From positions 18,945 to 82,944 of the forward strand of contig JAHLKC010000162.1 of the NCBI GenBank assembly GCA_025449115.1: a stretch of DNA of 64,000 nt. Direction: 5' to 3'. The notes below the pieces were generated by a model. That model was not told the DNA's origin. It did no database searches and worked only from the letters and a program-made list of their open reading frames with translations. A program made the position numbers and the translations under genes. How positions within the stretch are numbered: the first letter of the stretch is position 1; the number at the start of each line of letters is the position of its first letter. Shown one piece after another: positions 11,746 through 24,799 of this stretch. The stretch comes from Chytridium lagenaria (taxonomy: Eukaryota > Chytridiomycota > Chytridiomycetes > Chytridiales > Chytridiaceae).

Positions 11746-12735
11746 GATTCAACGCTATGTGGTATTGATAACAACGTGTCGACGGTGTTGTCGTAGTGAT
11801 GATGGGAGACGAGGGTCGTTGATGGCGAGTTTGGGGTGATGGATGGATGATGACGGCTGGAGCGTGCGTTTTCCTTTTTGAACCCCTTCCTTGTCAGCGA
11901 ATGGTGGAATTCCTGATTTTCGTCCTATGCAAGATTTCTTGGCAGACGCAGAAACCCCTTTTCCGCATACAAAAAAATTAACTTGCGGGTGAAAAAAGTT
12001 TGGTGAGACGGGGGGTGTCTGATCCGTCGTTGAAGTGGTATGTCACTGCTGTCGCTGAATCGGCGTGGACGCGATAGAGAGAGAGAGAGAGAGAGGACAG
12101 TTTAATGCCGTCAAATCTTGACGAAAGTTAGCAATAACTCCTTACTGAGTTAAAGTTGTCGATTGAGTTTATCGAATCTCCAATCCCTTTCGCTAAAACA
12201 ACTAATAAAAATCATCCGCAAAACCTTCCTAAGACTCGAAAATCCTTAAAGATTGTAAATGCTTCGGAACTGTTTCTGCAACTATGCTTAATCCACCGGC
12301 GATCTTCACAAATTGGGTTTATTAATGTCACGGAATTTTGAAGATCTTCATATAAGATGAACGTGCTGGATCTTCAAAAGAAAAAGAAAAAAACACTCGT
12401 GCGCCACGTGTATCAGTGCTGTGAGCCTGTGTTCCTTCATCGATGCTTGTACAGAAATTCCCTTAACAGCTGAGCCTCGTATAGAAAGGCCACGTAGTCA
12501 TCCTATTGTTGTAGGTGGCGGAGGGTTTGAGGTGGTATGTGCACCATCGCCAACGGAAGATATTGATTTATGGCTACAGTCTTGAAGACGTAAAAAAAAA
12601 ATTCATACTGCAATGCATACAAAACAGGATGCCGAATATAAGCAGACATATATTGAAGAGAGAGTCTTAGTAAAGCCCCCCACTCCTGGGCCGTGAAATA
12701 TGCCCTCTATATGTAACGCATCTGGGGTATCAAAT
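11746..12735. other. Intergenic region with GA microsatellite
   Basis: Promoter side of the transporter gene and 3' side of ESF1. A (GA)n run lies at 12076-12094. Short open frames, for example 12156-12341, are AT-rich and show no domain. Confidence 0.4.
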
Positions 12736-15258
12736 CTATTGAGGATTCGCACGTTTACCTTGCTTTTGCGGCGCAAGTGTTTTTCGCTTGATCTGTAATC
12801 AAGAATAGAATCCCGCATGTTAGCTCGCACGAAAACACACACAAAAAAAAAAAGAAAAAAGGCAACATCCATCCACGCACCGAATCCACAAGCCCCTTGA
12901 GTTGATCCTCTTGGAAACAGGTTTGGGAGCCTCGTCCATCGGTTTCTTCTGATCGACAACGTTGAGCGATCGTTTCTCAGCAAGGAGCTTCTCCATGTTT
13001 TTCGTCTTCTTGAAACTACATAGCGAAAACGTGAATAAATACTTGGCGTCATATCTAAAATATGAACATACTTTGGATTTGTAGGATCAATCGCAAACTG
13101 ATGCGACGTCAGCGCCTGAGCGAATCGTGGATCCATCGTATTCAACTCGAAATCATCCTGCGTGTCTTCCAATTGTTTGACATGCTTCTTCTTCTTCTTG
13201 TTCAACTGCTTTTCTTGCTTCAAGATTTCTAATATAAAAACCTTGTTAGAAATGATATGCGGTTAAACAAGGGTTTCTCACGTCTTGCGTCAAAGTGCCT
13301 GGACTGCGTTTGGTTTTCATCGTCCATCATGATCAGCTCAAGCTCGGCCTTGGATTTAGCTTGTTCAGCTGCAGTCTCCTTCTTACTCTTCTTGGCGGCT
13401 ATGAGGAAAAAGGTTAAGTGGGATAAAGGTGAAAGTTCAGATCTTACGTTTAGGTTTGTCGCTCTCGAAAAAGTCGTCTGCGACAAAGTAAAAAGAAAAC
13501 GTCAGCAATATAAAAAAAAAACCGATGCTTTTACCTTCATCGTCAGAATCCGCATCCTTCTTCTTTCTCTTCAGCTCGGCGTTACGCTCCTTTTTCCTCT
13601 CCCGTTTCATCCGCATCTGCGCTTCAAACACAGTCTCGTTCTCTCTTGCTACAAAACCCCAACAAAATTAACACAAAACTTCAGCACCACAGAGCATATA
13701 AAAAAATAGTAAAACATAATCTCACCTTCTTCGACGCCATCTTCTCCGCAACAGCCTCACTTAACCCAGGTGTGAAAGTAATCTCCATATGCACATCATC
13801 CTCTTTCTCCTTCTTCTTTCCTTTCCCAAGCACCGGCGCCGCTTCCTCTCCGTCCTCCCCACCCCCCTCCAACAACAACGCCTTATACTTCATCACCTTC
13901 TCCTCATCCAACTCCCCTCACTCTCCTCCGAAGACGAAGCAAGATACGCCTTGAAATCCATATCCTTAATCTCCTCTTTCGAAAACTTTTTCCGCGTCAC
14001 TCGAATCCGTTCAGGGTCATCCTCATCCCACGTTAACTTGACACGGGAATGTTGAAGTGCCTACAAAAAGTCATTTAGACAGATATATATAATATGCGCT
14101 GTACGTTTGTGGTGAAATCGGCGGGGATGTAGCTGGAGGGGGGTTCGGTGATGGTTTCGCGGGGTTTGTTCTCAAATTCCATGTCGTCAGGGATGTATCG
14201 TAAATCAAAGTAGTTGGCGCTTTTCTCAAACTCGGCACCATCGCAGCCTTCTACGATAGCAGAGGCCGTGGCAGTGGTGTCGCATTCAACGACAGCGTAA
14301 TAATACCTATTTGTTGTTGTTATAACTCGTTAATCCAAAAACAATAAATTACTTTAACCGCTCGAGCTGGTATTTTCTCAATGCTTGTTCATCAAAATCA
14401 TCCTGATCTTGATCGTAGAATAGTGGCTTGTTGACGTCGTCATCGTTTTTAAATATCTCAGCCGGTGGGCCTTCACGTTCCTCCTAAAACATCACCTAAA
14501 TCAGCCCCCAACTTTGACGCCGTATTAGAATAACGAACCTTCTCCAATCTCTCCTTTCCAAAATCAGACGGAATGATGGATATGGAAAGAATCTGTCCTT
14601 TCTTTGGCTTGAACCCCTCAAACGCCTTCCAAAGGTCTGATGCCTTCAAATTATCCCAATCCAAATTCACAACTGCGAAACGGCAGGAAGGAGGTCCACG
14701 TTCAACCTTTTTACCGTCCGTTAAAAAAATACCCATAACAACAGGTTGTTACCTTTTCTTCTTCTTTAAGCTCAATCCCAACATCATCATTTTCCTCTTC
14801 AACCTCCACATCGGCCTCCTCTTCTTCATCCGACGATTCGACAAACATCTCTCCACGGATAAGCCTCGATCCTTCCATCTCCTCCTCATCCTCATCACCT
14901 TCACTAACACCAAAGTCTTCCTCCTCCTCCTCAGCACCCTCATCGTCTCCCTCCCCCTCCTCCCCGTCCTCCTCCTTCTCATCCTCCTTCTCATCCACCC
15001 TATAAAACCTCCTCATGTCCTCCGAAGTCGTCGCCTTGACTTTTCGGCCATACCGATCCCTAGCTAAGCTTACCCAGTCAGTCAAATCGCCCTAGAAGCA
15101 TGCAACAGTAGAATAGATACTCAACTGGACGTTCCAAATTCCTCGCCATCAAAAATCGCCTGGAAACGGGGATCAACAACGACTTTGGAGGAGTTCTTTT
15201 TGGGACGGAGGAAACGGGGGTCCCGCTTGAGACGGGCGAAACGTTCATCGTCTTCCAT
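12736..15258 (-). CDS. ESF1: Pre-rRNA-processing protein Esf1
   Basis: Nucleolar protein required for 18S rRNA formation (family knowledge). The N-terminus reads 'DERFARLKRDPRFLRPKKN' then 'VVVDPRFQAIF', typical of Esf1. Next come 'WVSLARDRYGRKVKATT' and a long acidic stretch (about 14990-14760). The conserved core has 'FAVVNLDWDNLKASDLWKAF', 'KKGQILSISIIPSDFGKERL', 'KYQLERLKYYYAVVECDT', 'GAEFEKSANYFDLRYIPD' and 'HSRVKLTWDEDDPERI'. The C-terminal part is basic (Lys/Arg-rich) with 'LNTMDPRFAQALTSHQFAID' and ends 'RGLVDSIKRKTLAPQKQ...'. About nine introns are visible, e.g. 12879-12797. The first intron (near 15129-15091) is very short or misread, so exon borders there are uncertain. Confidence 0.92.
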
Positions 15259-15586
15259 GGTAGTTGTTGAGGGTTCTTTTTTTTTTTTTTTTTGGTGGAA
15301 TTGTCACAGTAAAGCTAAGAAAACAACAAAAGCTTGCCTATTGGCAAAAAACGCTTTAAGGCGCGACAATGTGCTGTTTAAACAGGTTTTTAAGATACAG
15401 ATAAAACGTGGCCTTTTACGTACGGATATGAGAAGAAAAGCCATCTTAAAAAAAATAAGAAAAGAAAACCGAAAATGGCACAACTAAATTCATCCTTAGG
15501 CCTTGTAAAAACAAAAAGGTATATATATGTACAAGCCAAATGCGGGCGCAAAAGAAAAAGAAAAACAAAGAATGAAACAACCGCCA

Positions 15587-16787
15587 TCACCAGCTCCCCA
15601 TCTCATTCTGACTCTTCATCGTATACGCAAGCTCTTTCACGTTCATCAACTGTCTCGCAATGTTAACCATGTTCACCACATAAATAATGAACGCTAAAAT
15701 AAACCCCGTACAATACGACACCACCAACGTCGCATAATACAAAAACACACTATTATTGATCAAAAACATGATCACACCGTAAAACATGGAATACCCTATC
15801 AAAGTGGACGCTCCAACCACAAGCCATCCAAGCGTCGTCACCGCATTCTTTAGCGCAAGAACAATCTCGGCTTGTTGCGTCGCGGCTATACTGGCCACGC
15901 TTGTGGTGTTTTGATGAGTGCTTAAAATGGGTGTAGGGCTTTTCCGTGTTGCGCTTAACATGCTTGAGGAATTTTTCCGTCCTGTGCTGCTGAGCCTTCC
16001 AATAGATGGACCCATGACGGAACGGAGGTGAGAGGCAAAGCTGTTTCGAGCGACGATGAGGACAATATCGAGGGCGATGAAACAGAGCAGCCATAGTCCT
16101 GCGCAAGTCGACACGATGACCATGAATCGTCCGTGAACCGTTTTAGTGTGTTCCGTGTATTGAAAGTAATCGCTGTAGTAGCCTTGGTAGATGAACAGGG
16201 CTGTGACGGAGGTGATGGGGAGGATGAGGGCTGGAGAGGAAGATGGTTCGGATGATGCGGATGGTGCGGTTTTGGAGGGAGTTGGATTTAAGAACCATGT
16301 TGACAAAGAGTAAGGCGGCGATGTACAGGATGTAAACGCCAAGACCGTTCAGCGAGCTAATGCGTCATGATCAATAATGTTAAAAAAGGTGCAAGGACTT
16401 ACTGAAGAGAACGGTTCGAATGGAGACGTAAATGGACAGTGAAAGCGCTATTGCGTTAAAGAGGCATGAGATGGCCATGAGGGCGAGAAAGACTTCGAAT
16501 TGGGAGAGTTGGTGGTAATCGGGTGGAGGAATGTTGCGGAGAAGAGATCGTTTGCGACGAACGTGGACGGATAGAAAGGTCACAAGGATTCCGAGGAGGA
16601 CTGTACCCCAGTTGACCCATACCAGCACGGTTGCAGTTTCTTTCCATGCTGGGACCAAGTGGCAGTCCTTGATTTGGGAGTAAAAGCATTCCTCTATTGA
16701 ATATGTTAGTGGGGGTATCCCCTTTGATGAGCCTTACGTTTCCAGGTAGAGGTCGGAGGTGTTTAATGGTGATGATGGTCTTGCCAT
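15587..16787 (-). CDS. Seven-TM membrane protein, unknown family (paralogue A)
   Basis: Starts MARPSSPLNTSDLYLE. After an intron, 'ECFYSQIKDC' (two Cys) precedes about seven hydrophobic helices: 'VLVWVNWGTVLLGILVTFLS', 'VFLALMAISCLFNAIALSLS', 'VYILYIAALLFVNMVL', 'ALILPITSVTALFIYQG', 'FMVIVSTCAGLWLLCFIAL', 'LGWLVVGASTLIGYSMF' and 'ATLVVSYCTGFILAFIIYVV'. A Ser/Thr-rich loop lies between helices 5 and 6. The predicted short outside N-terminus and seven helices resemble a receptor-like topology, but no known GPCR motif is seen. One frame break lies near 16235. A close paralogue lies at 30858-32121 with the same exon pattern. I do not recognise the family; function unknown. Confidence 0.75.
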
Positions 16788-16861
16788 GTCTCTGGTGAAG
16801 TGGTGGGATGTGGTATAAATTAGGTGCAAGAAAAGAAGCGGACGACGACGCGCCTCTCATT

Positions 16862-18007
16862 TATTTATTTTGATGTTACATTCAAATATCTTTTTTTTTT
16901 AATTAAATATATTCCGAATGTTGCCACACCCATTACCCCATATATGGGCAAGACCTCCCTTGTTTTTTAACATAATTGGGATAAAAAGGAAACAAAATGA
17001 AAGATGAAACGGAATTTTGTATTTATTTATCCTGAAACAATTTCGCCATAAATGACTTGTGCAAATAACCTACAAAAAGCCCTTTTTTAGCAAACCCAAT
17101 ATCTGGATACTTTAAACCCCCATTGACTTGCTTTCTTTAACGCGAAAACTTGACTGTATTGTTTCAAATAAACAGGAATGTTACGTTAGGATCTCTTTTC
17201 ATTATTGCTTTCAAACAAACGTCTTTTAATAACATCACGCAACACCATCTCACCCGTTTTTTCCACAAAAAGCCCAAAAAAGGTCCTACGACCCCCGTAA
17301 TGTCTGCGAAAACAAACCAGCACATGGGGAAAACCGAAAAACCACCACATTCACGAAAGACATTGAATACGGAGCGCTGGTCATTGCTTTCGACTCAATC
17401 ACGACAAACGTTGGTTTGGGTTTCACTAGTTTGTTGACGGTTTCTTTGTTCACAAAAGCGTTCCTTTCAACGCCCCCAAAACACATCTTTTAAGAAAAAC
17501 CGTCATGTTGTGTCGACGGTTTCTTTATCATGAAAAGCGTGACTTTCAACGCCTTACACCACGCCTAAAAAAACACATCACAACACATCATCAAGCCCCC
17601 AAAATTCCAAAAAAAAAAGGTACAATCTATTCCTACGACCGATAAAGTCTGCGAAAAAAACAACAAAAACAACACGAAAAAAGAAAAAAAGAATCAAGGG
17701 AACCGTAAACCCCACATCTCTCAAACAAACCGACAAAAGAAAACTCGTAAAAAAAACACACGATAACGATCCAAAAAAAAAACAAACAAGGAAAACAAAA
17801 GCACCACCACCCAAAAAAAGAAAAAGGATACTCAAAAACTCTCCTTTCATCCACACAAAAAAAGGCAAAAAACGAGAAACGCCTAACAGAAAAAAAAAAA
17901 AGGGTTTACCACAAACGTAAAAATCACAAAAAAAAGAAAAAGAGGGAAAGAGGAAGGGTGGGGGGAGAAAGTGTGGGTAAAAAAAAAAACGACATATCAA
18001 ATCACCT
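16862..18007. other. Intergenic region with degenerate short duplications
   Basis: A-rich on the + strand. Two imperfect ~85-bp copies ('gacggtttcttt...aaaagcgt...tttcaacgcc') lie at about 17436-17510 and 17513-17580. A second pair ('cctacgacc...gtctgcgaaaa') lies near 17284 and 17632. The long open minus-strand frame through 17578-18387 is homopolymer-driven (Phe-rich) and not credible as a protein. Confidence 0.45.
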
Positions 18008-21000
18008 TCACGCCAAAACCAAAGACCCACGTGCATCCTGCGCATACACAAGATTCGCCGTAAACCCTGCATTCCCTCCCGCAATACCTCCACTTCCAAT
18101 CGCGACAATCGCGTTCGTCGAAAACCGAACGGGCGCTGTCCCAGCACGTGTAGCTTCAAGAGCATACTATAAAAAAAAAAGGGAGGCGAAATGTTAATCA
18201 ATAGAAAAAAAAAAAGGGGGTGTGATGAAAAAAAACAAAACAAAACAACCCAGTAAAAAATGCATAACATGGCAAGAAAAAAAAAAAGGGGTTTGTAATT
18301 AAAGAACACTGGTGAAAAAGCAAACAAGCAATTCAAAAAAAAAAAACGAAAGAAAACGGGAGGTCCAAAGAAACCCCCCCGCCCCATTCAAAAAAAAAAA
18401 ATAATCTTACCTTTACAAAAAACGGTCCATTCACTCCCGTCAAACTCAACGTCGCCACCACATCCGTCGCCCCCGTCCCCCCCAACCCAGGCACAGCCGC
18501 AGTCGAAAAATTCCCCGCCGCACTCCCAGTATCAAACCCACCAAGCTGATACGCCACTCCATTATCCGTCCAAGTCACATTCCCCCTCATCTCCGTCCAA
18601 GCCAAAGCCGTTCCAAAAGGGTTACTCTGTCCAAACCTAAAATTCGTGGTCCCCGTAAACAACGTCTCCAACGACATCGACACCGCCGGTCGGTCGGGAA
18701 CAAGGACGCGTTACGCGTCGTGATCGGGAGGTCAATGAGGGAAAACGTTGGTGAGCGCATAGTCTATCGTGGGGTTTCGTCGAGGTTTCGTTGAGGATGG
18801 AGGAGAAGGTGCTGGAAATGCTGCCAGAGTTGAGGTATTTGGATAAAAAGTCGGTTCGAGGCTGGGGTGGCGGAGGAGACACCGGCCGAGGGCTACGGGG
18901 GGTTGGTAGGTGACGGTGGCGGTGGTGAATTGGGTTTCAACACCACGGGGGAGGGAGACAGAGGGGATAAGGCGCGACCGAGGTTGACGGAAGCGCCGGC
19001 AAAAGTGTAGTTAAAGTAGAATTGGAGGTCACCATAGTTCATGGAGACGGTGGAAGGGTTGGTGAGAGCGAGGGTGAGGTTGAAGGTGAGTTCGTTGGGG
19101 TTTCCTGCAATCAAGTCGAGAGAGACGATACGAGGGGATGTGCGGAAACCGTTGAGACCACGGAGAGCGAGTTGACCCACGTTTCCAGAGCACGGGGATA
19201 GGGAGCTTGGTAACGTTGATGGGACCAATTTCAGTGTTGAGACCAATGTCTGCTGCGCCGATAAGGTGGCAGAGACAGTGTCAGCAGAGGTGGTGAGATC
19301 ACGACCCAACGTTGAAAGTTGGTGAGGTAGGTAAGAGTTTTCGGAACGAAGAGAGAGGTTGGTAAAGGTGGAGTTGAAGGGAAGACGTTCGCCACGGTTT
19401 CCAGAGGCACCAGTGGTGTTGATGGCCAGTGGTGATGGCACCAATCTTGTTGCCGTTGTAGTCGAGCTCCCATGTCGTAGGTAAAGGTGCGGAGAGAGTA
19501 TCTAAATTCAAAGGGGATGGCAAATTGACCTTCGACGGGACCTGCGGAAAGAGTTGCCCCCGGTGCCGTTGGAGACGGTGAGATCGATGGTGGCATTGCT
19601 GCCGACAGTAAGGGTGTTGATGAGGGTTTGTTCGTCGGTACCTGTTGAAGATGGCGGTGAGGTTGATGTTCTTGATGGCGTTTTCAAGGTAAGGGACGCG
19701 GTCCGAAAACTTGTCGACGGAGCCTTGGGAGGCACCTTGGAGGTACATTTGGGTGTCACGGCTTTGAAGGAAGGCGTCAAAGAGACGGGAAACACGAAGT
19801 TGGACATCGCTCTTGTTGGGGTCGATGGGAAGAAATGGCACCACGGAAGGGAATCAAGTTGTCACCGGGTTTAACGATAAAAGAGTCAGTAAAGACTTGC
19901 CGATCAGGGTAGTGACGGGGTCCAAGGCACTCGGGCGAGGTAGAGGTCAAGGCGGCGGGACGTAGGGCATCTCAATCTTTGAGGGGTTGTTTAATATAAG
20001 TGGTCAAGGTGATGTTTAATCCGCTAAAGGGACTCAGGTTGGGTCCAGGGAAATCGATTGAGCGGATCTGGGGGTCAAAGGCGAGTTGGTTCCCTGGTTA
20101 AAGTTGTTGAAAGCTGCATAAAGGTTTTAGTTATGAAAATGCCAAAAAAAGAAGAAAGAAAAAGAAAATGAAAGAAAGAAAAACGGAAGAAAAAAAAAAA
20201 AAAGAAAAAAGGTGGATAGAAACGACAGTAAAATAATACTGGTCCAACTTACCCTGGGCTCCAAGAGGCCTCTTGGTCATGGAGGCAGCAACGGTAATAG
20301 GGTTAAAGACAACAACCCTGACATCAGCCGAGATGGTCCAAGTAAAATCCCTGTTCAATACCAATCCTTGTTGAACTGCGTCCATCCCTCTTGGTCTTGA
20401 TTGTGCCAAAAGGGTTCCTGGATGGGACAAGTACCTCCAGAGACTTTGCAAGAATTCTTGGGTTTGGGAACAGTGAGCACATCTCTTCCATTGTATTGCA
20501 CATTGAGGTCGCTGAAGAAGGAAATGTCCATAGGGAGGGGCACCAGCGTTTCCAATGTTCATGTCAAGGTTGAAGGCGACAGTGTCGTTGGTCACTTGCG
20601 TAAAGTTGGCTGCCGAAAGTCGAATCTGGAACCGTTCAAGTTGCCCTCTGAAAGAAATAACGTTAGAGCAATCATTTAGCATTCAGAAAGGGTTTTAAGA
20701 AAAAAATGCAGAAGAAGTACTATGCCTTGCGACTGACAGAGAGCTCGCCTGTTTCTTGAAAAGATAGATAAAAAAAAAAAGAATACTCACGAACGATGTT
20801 TGGCAAAATAACATAGATCAAGACGGGAATCATGACGGCAGCAATGACAAAGATGAGACCAAGACAGACAAAGCAAAAGATTCTTCTCCTTCTAGTCCAA
20901 AACTGCCTTTTCGAGCCACCTGAACTTAGGGGTGAAGCTGCTGAAGAGGAGCCTTGCTGATGGCCTGAAGAGGATGAGGCAGCAGCGGTGGCAGGGACGA

Positions 21001-21372
21001 GTTGGACATCTGAAGCGGCAGAACGAGGGGAAGTTGATGGCCTTGCTTCCTCATAGTCGGTGTTTGTGGCAGAGGCCTCGGTGTATGCAAGAGAGTCTGT
21101 GGAACGAGGGGTGGGGGTGTCGAGTTTGTTTGATTATTTTTGTGGGAAAGAAAAATGAGGGGGAAATTGATGGAATTGACAAGAATGAAAGACAGAGTGA
21201 GACGGTGGAGAGGTGTGGGGATGAGGATCCGTCATAGCGGGTTGCAGTTGAATTGATCAATGTAAACAAGTCAGACAAGAGCAATAGCAAGTAAACAAGT
21301 GAAAGGAACAAAGCAATCAAAAACGAAATCTTTACCTCTTGGGTACTGAGCATTAGTGTAGTTGGTAGCCAT
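18008..21372 (-). CDS. Long single-pass membrane protein with LEA2/DUF3712-like repeats
   Basis: First exon MATNYTNAQYPRG, then a Ser/Ala-rich cytosolic tail, a basic stop ('KRQFWTRRRRIFCF') and one TM helix ('VCLGLIFVIAAVMIPVLIYV'). The rest is a long extracytosolic chain of beta-rich segments: 'FNLDMNIGNAGAP', 'ISADVRVVVFNPITVAA', 'FNLTLALTNPSTVSMNYGDL' and 'YFNYTFAGASVNLGRALSP'. These resemble the LEA2/DUF3712 domains of fungal membrane proteins, with potential N-glycosylation sites. The last exon ends 'ARGSLVLA' at TGA 18010-18008. Many frame breaks occur between 18600 and 20000, so the exact protein cannot be read. Domain assignment is by general resemblance only. It stands head-to-tail upstream of the 7-TM gene. 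Confidence 0.65.
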
Positions 21373-22784
21373 CTCTTGAGTGATTTGGGTGTTTGGTTGA
21401 TGGAGGAGATGTGAGGAGAGGTGATATCACCTACAGAGTGGTATTCTGCAGTTTATTTAAATTGGTGATATCGTCTATTTCTATATAAGCGAGGGCGGGA
21501 AGGGGGAGGGAGAGAAGGTGGGGGGGAGTGACGGACTCGGAGGAGAGAGTGAGAGAGGGGTAATAAAGTGAGGTGAAGAAGATGGATTAATTAATGAAAT
21601 TCCAAAGTGTCTGTCATTCACTCATTCATTAATAGTTAGTAATTAATATTTAATAATATTTAATAAATGAAAATGAAAAATAAAAAATAAAGGGAATACA
21701 AAAGGGAATTTGAGAAACAAGAGGTGATACAACATTTGAATACAAGACTTTATAAAATAAATAATGATGAAATAAAATTAAAATGAATATATTTTAATTA
21801 ATATTATTAATAATAATGAATTAATAAAATATTAATAATAACAGACAAGGAGGGAACAGTAATAATAATAAAATAAACAAATGAATATTTTAATAATAAT
21901 AAATAGAGGGTGCTGAAACAAGTGAAATTGCAATAATAATTAAATAAGTGTAACAGTAAAGTAGCAACAAGCCATCTTATATGATTAGTATATTTATAAT
22001 TATTTTAAATAATTGTGAATGAATACATGATAAATAAATACATGCAAGTAAATAATAATAAATAACGGAAAGTTTTTTTTTCTTCTTGTTTTTCCCTATT
22101 AAATAAATAATATGATTATTTATTATTCAATGTATTAATTTATATGCATGACTCGCCTTGTTCACTAACTACTATTTATTAACCTATGTATATATAAATA
22201 TTGTACATATCCTATATATATGGTCTACATACAGTATATAGTAGTAGTAGTAGTAGTAGTAGTAGTCCAACCTCCTCCTCCATTCAACGCCTTGTCAATA
22301 GATACAACCAACCAAAAGTAATAAAGAACCCTCTCATCTTCATATATTCATATGAATAATAAAATGATTGAATGCTGTTTTATTTATTATCTGTCTGTCT
22401 TTAAAAGTAAAAGTACTTGCATATTCTATTATATACATTGGGCAATCCATCAACAATATACACTTTTATATATTTACTCATTGTAATAATGAATGAATGA
22501 AATGAAATGAAAAGATAATAAAAGTATAGTATAATGAATATTCAACAACTATTATATAGTACTAATATATAAACACTATATACTAAATATACTAACTGGG
22601 TTTGTTGTGGTTGTGTGTGTGTATTATATTTATATTTATATTATTAGCAAGCATCTTGCGCGTCAACGTGAACATATATATATAAACATGACAAACCTAT
22701 ATAATTCATTCATTCATTCATTCATTTATTATTTATTTATTTATTAATATTTTATTAATTAACTCAAAATTTGAAGAAGGGACC

Positions 22785-22816
<32 letters not shown>

Positions 22817-23000
22817 GGTGCTGGCAGGCAGATCTCCAATGATCCACCCTCCACCATCTGCCATGTAAAGCCTCTTCACATTACCCTCTCTCTCTCTACT
22901 ACTACTACTACTACTACTACACTACCACTACGTACATACCAACTCTACTCTTACCCTCTCCAAACACAACTGTTCGATTTGGGACTCTTGAAGCTTGCTT
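21373..23000. other. AT-rich intergenic region with simple repeats
   Basis: About 1.6 kb of strongly AT-rich sequence between divergent genes. It contains (GTA)n at 22240-22266, a 28-nt A run at 22785-22812, CT-rich sequence and (ACT)n at 22897-22920, and many taataa/attatt runs. No coding potential is seen. The part next to 23000 is pyrimidine-rich and probably the cyclin leader. Confidence 0.5.
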
Positions 23001-23019
23001 TTCTCCCTTTGTTTGGGTC

Positions 23020-24709
23020 ATGATCTTGGCCTTGACTCCCACCAGCTGCGTCCTTGCTGCGGCTGTCAGTACAGCAATCGTTGTCTCGGGAGCTCCTCCG
23101 CCTCCTCAACCGTCATCAAACATGTTTGGCGCCTTTTCAAACGGCGCTGCTTCTTCCGCTCCACCCCTCTGTCAGCCACTACCTTTTCCCAGCTCTTTTC
23201 GGCGTCTTCCTCGTCCTCAAACACACCACCAAATCATCCTCTTGCCGCCACCGCCGCCGCCGCCATCAACCCAGGCCTTCTCCATCCCAACCATCCATTC
23301 CTCACCCCAGCCTCCATGTTGAGAGTGCCGGAATCCCAATGGAACGGGGTCGTTGACCCTTCTTCTGTTCTTTCCAACGTGGCACTTGTGGGTGTGGATC
23401 CCATGGCCATGTTTTCATCGTGGGGGGCGTTGGCCCAAGATCGCGGTGCCATGCACCAACAACAACAACAACAACAGCATCAGATGATGTTGGTGTCGGC
23501 ACAACAACAACAGCAGGCGTACCAACAACAGCGAGAGGAACAACAACGTCAACGTCAACAGGAACAACAAAAGCAACAACAACAGCGCCAGCAGCAGCAG
23601 CAACAACAGCAACAACAACAACAACAACAAAGAATACTCTCCTCCTTTGCTGCTTGGTACGTTGTCACGCTTTGGACAACCACCACCACCAATCCATCAT
23701 CCAAACTTGCTCCACCCTCATCCTCTACCACAGCCAACTCCATCTCCATGCTCACCTCCTTCATCGAGCGTCTTGTCGCGGCCACAGGCTCCCCTCCATC
23801 CGCTCTCCTCCTCTCCCTAAAATACATTCACCGTCTCAAAGCCCGCACATCCACCCCGACACATCCCACTGGTGGGGCACCCTCTCCTCTGGTCTCGAAC
23901 ACCGTGTTGGGCAGCCTCCTTTATGCTCGCAGACGCCTTTCTCAACGACAATGCCTTTCTCTGCAAATCATGGTCTGACGTGACTGGGTTCACTGCGGTG
24001 GAATGCGCATCCATGAAACGCGCTTTTCTCTCCTGTATTGGTTCATGATTTATGGTGTACAGAGGGGGAATACTCGCGATGGCTCTCGGATCTTGGGAAA
24101 CAACTCGCCGTTTTCTCCAGCTCCACGTTTGGAAGCACCCTTATCGTCCTACCCCTCGTTCAGTCACCTACCCATCACCGCAATCCCCTCAATCCTCGTG
24201 ATGGGAGCCTTTCAAAACCCCATCTCACCCCTTTCCAACAACAACAACAACATCAACATCAACACCATCAACAACAACTTCAACAACTACAACAACAACA
24301 ACAACTTCAACAACTACAACAACTACAACACCAACAACAACTTCAACAATTACAACAAACTACAACAACAACACCGTCCTGCTGACATTTCTTTCCACCA
24401 ACACCACCAACTCCAACAACACCTCCAAAAGCAATGCCAAATCCAACAAATGCAAATCAGCTCCACCAACAACAAGCCCAAATCCAACTCCAACAACACC
24501 AACAACACCAAATCGCCCTCCACCAGCACCTTCAACACCAAAACGCCCAACTCCACCATCCATCCACCGTCAACCCCTCTGCCATCGTCCTTTCCAGCAT
24601 GTTCCCTAAACGCCACACCACATGGATATCCCGCAACAACGCCATCCCACGTCCCCGACGCTGTTGCATGCGACACGGGCGGATGTGCATCGGAGTCCTG
24701 TGCAGATGA
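23020..24709 (+). CDS. Pho80/Pcl-type cyclin with polyglutamine tracts
   Basis: Regulatory subunit of a Pho85-type CDK by family. The cyclin core reads 'MLTSFIERLVAATGSPPSAL', 'LLSLKYIHRLKA', 'FMLADAFLNDNAF', 'CKSWSDVTGFTAVE', 'MKRAFLSCI' and 'EGEYSRWLSDLGKQLA', matching the PHO80 cyclin fold. Upstream are Pro-rich and polyQ stretches encoded by CAA/CAG repeats (23456-23632). Downstream are more Q/H-rich repeats (24226-24370 and 24440-24560). Frame changes near 23200, 23930, 24050, 24360 and 24450 keep switching between frames that each continue the expected protein, so they are probably indel errors. The N-terminal ATG (23020, or 22995 in another frame) and the C-terminal end are uncertain. 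Confidence 0.8.
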
Positions 24710-24799
24710 CGAGGCAGAGTATGGCGTGTTGGTGAGGGCCTCGCAGAAGGCGGTGGCGGAGGGTGGGGAGGCGGTTGGGATGGGGAGAAGGTCATTCGG

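Noticed and set aside
14711..14994. Arg/Met-rich alternative frame opposite ESF1
   Set aside because: It is a shifted reading of the GAG/GAA codons that encode the acidic stretch of Esf1.
17578..18387. 269-aa Phe-rich open frame on the minus strand
   Set aside because: Composed of homopolymer translations; overlaps the true last exon of the LEA2-like gene in another frame.
23415..23827. Poly-Leu and poly-Cys frames on the minus strand
   Set aside because: Antisense shadows of the CAA/CAG repeats of the cyclin gene.
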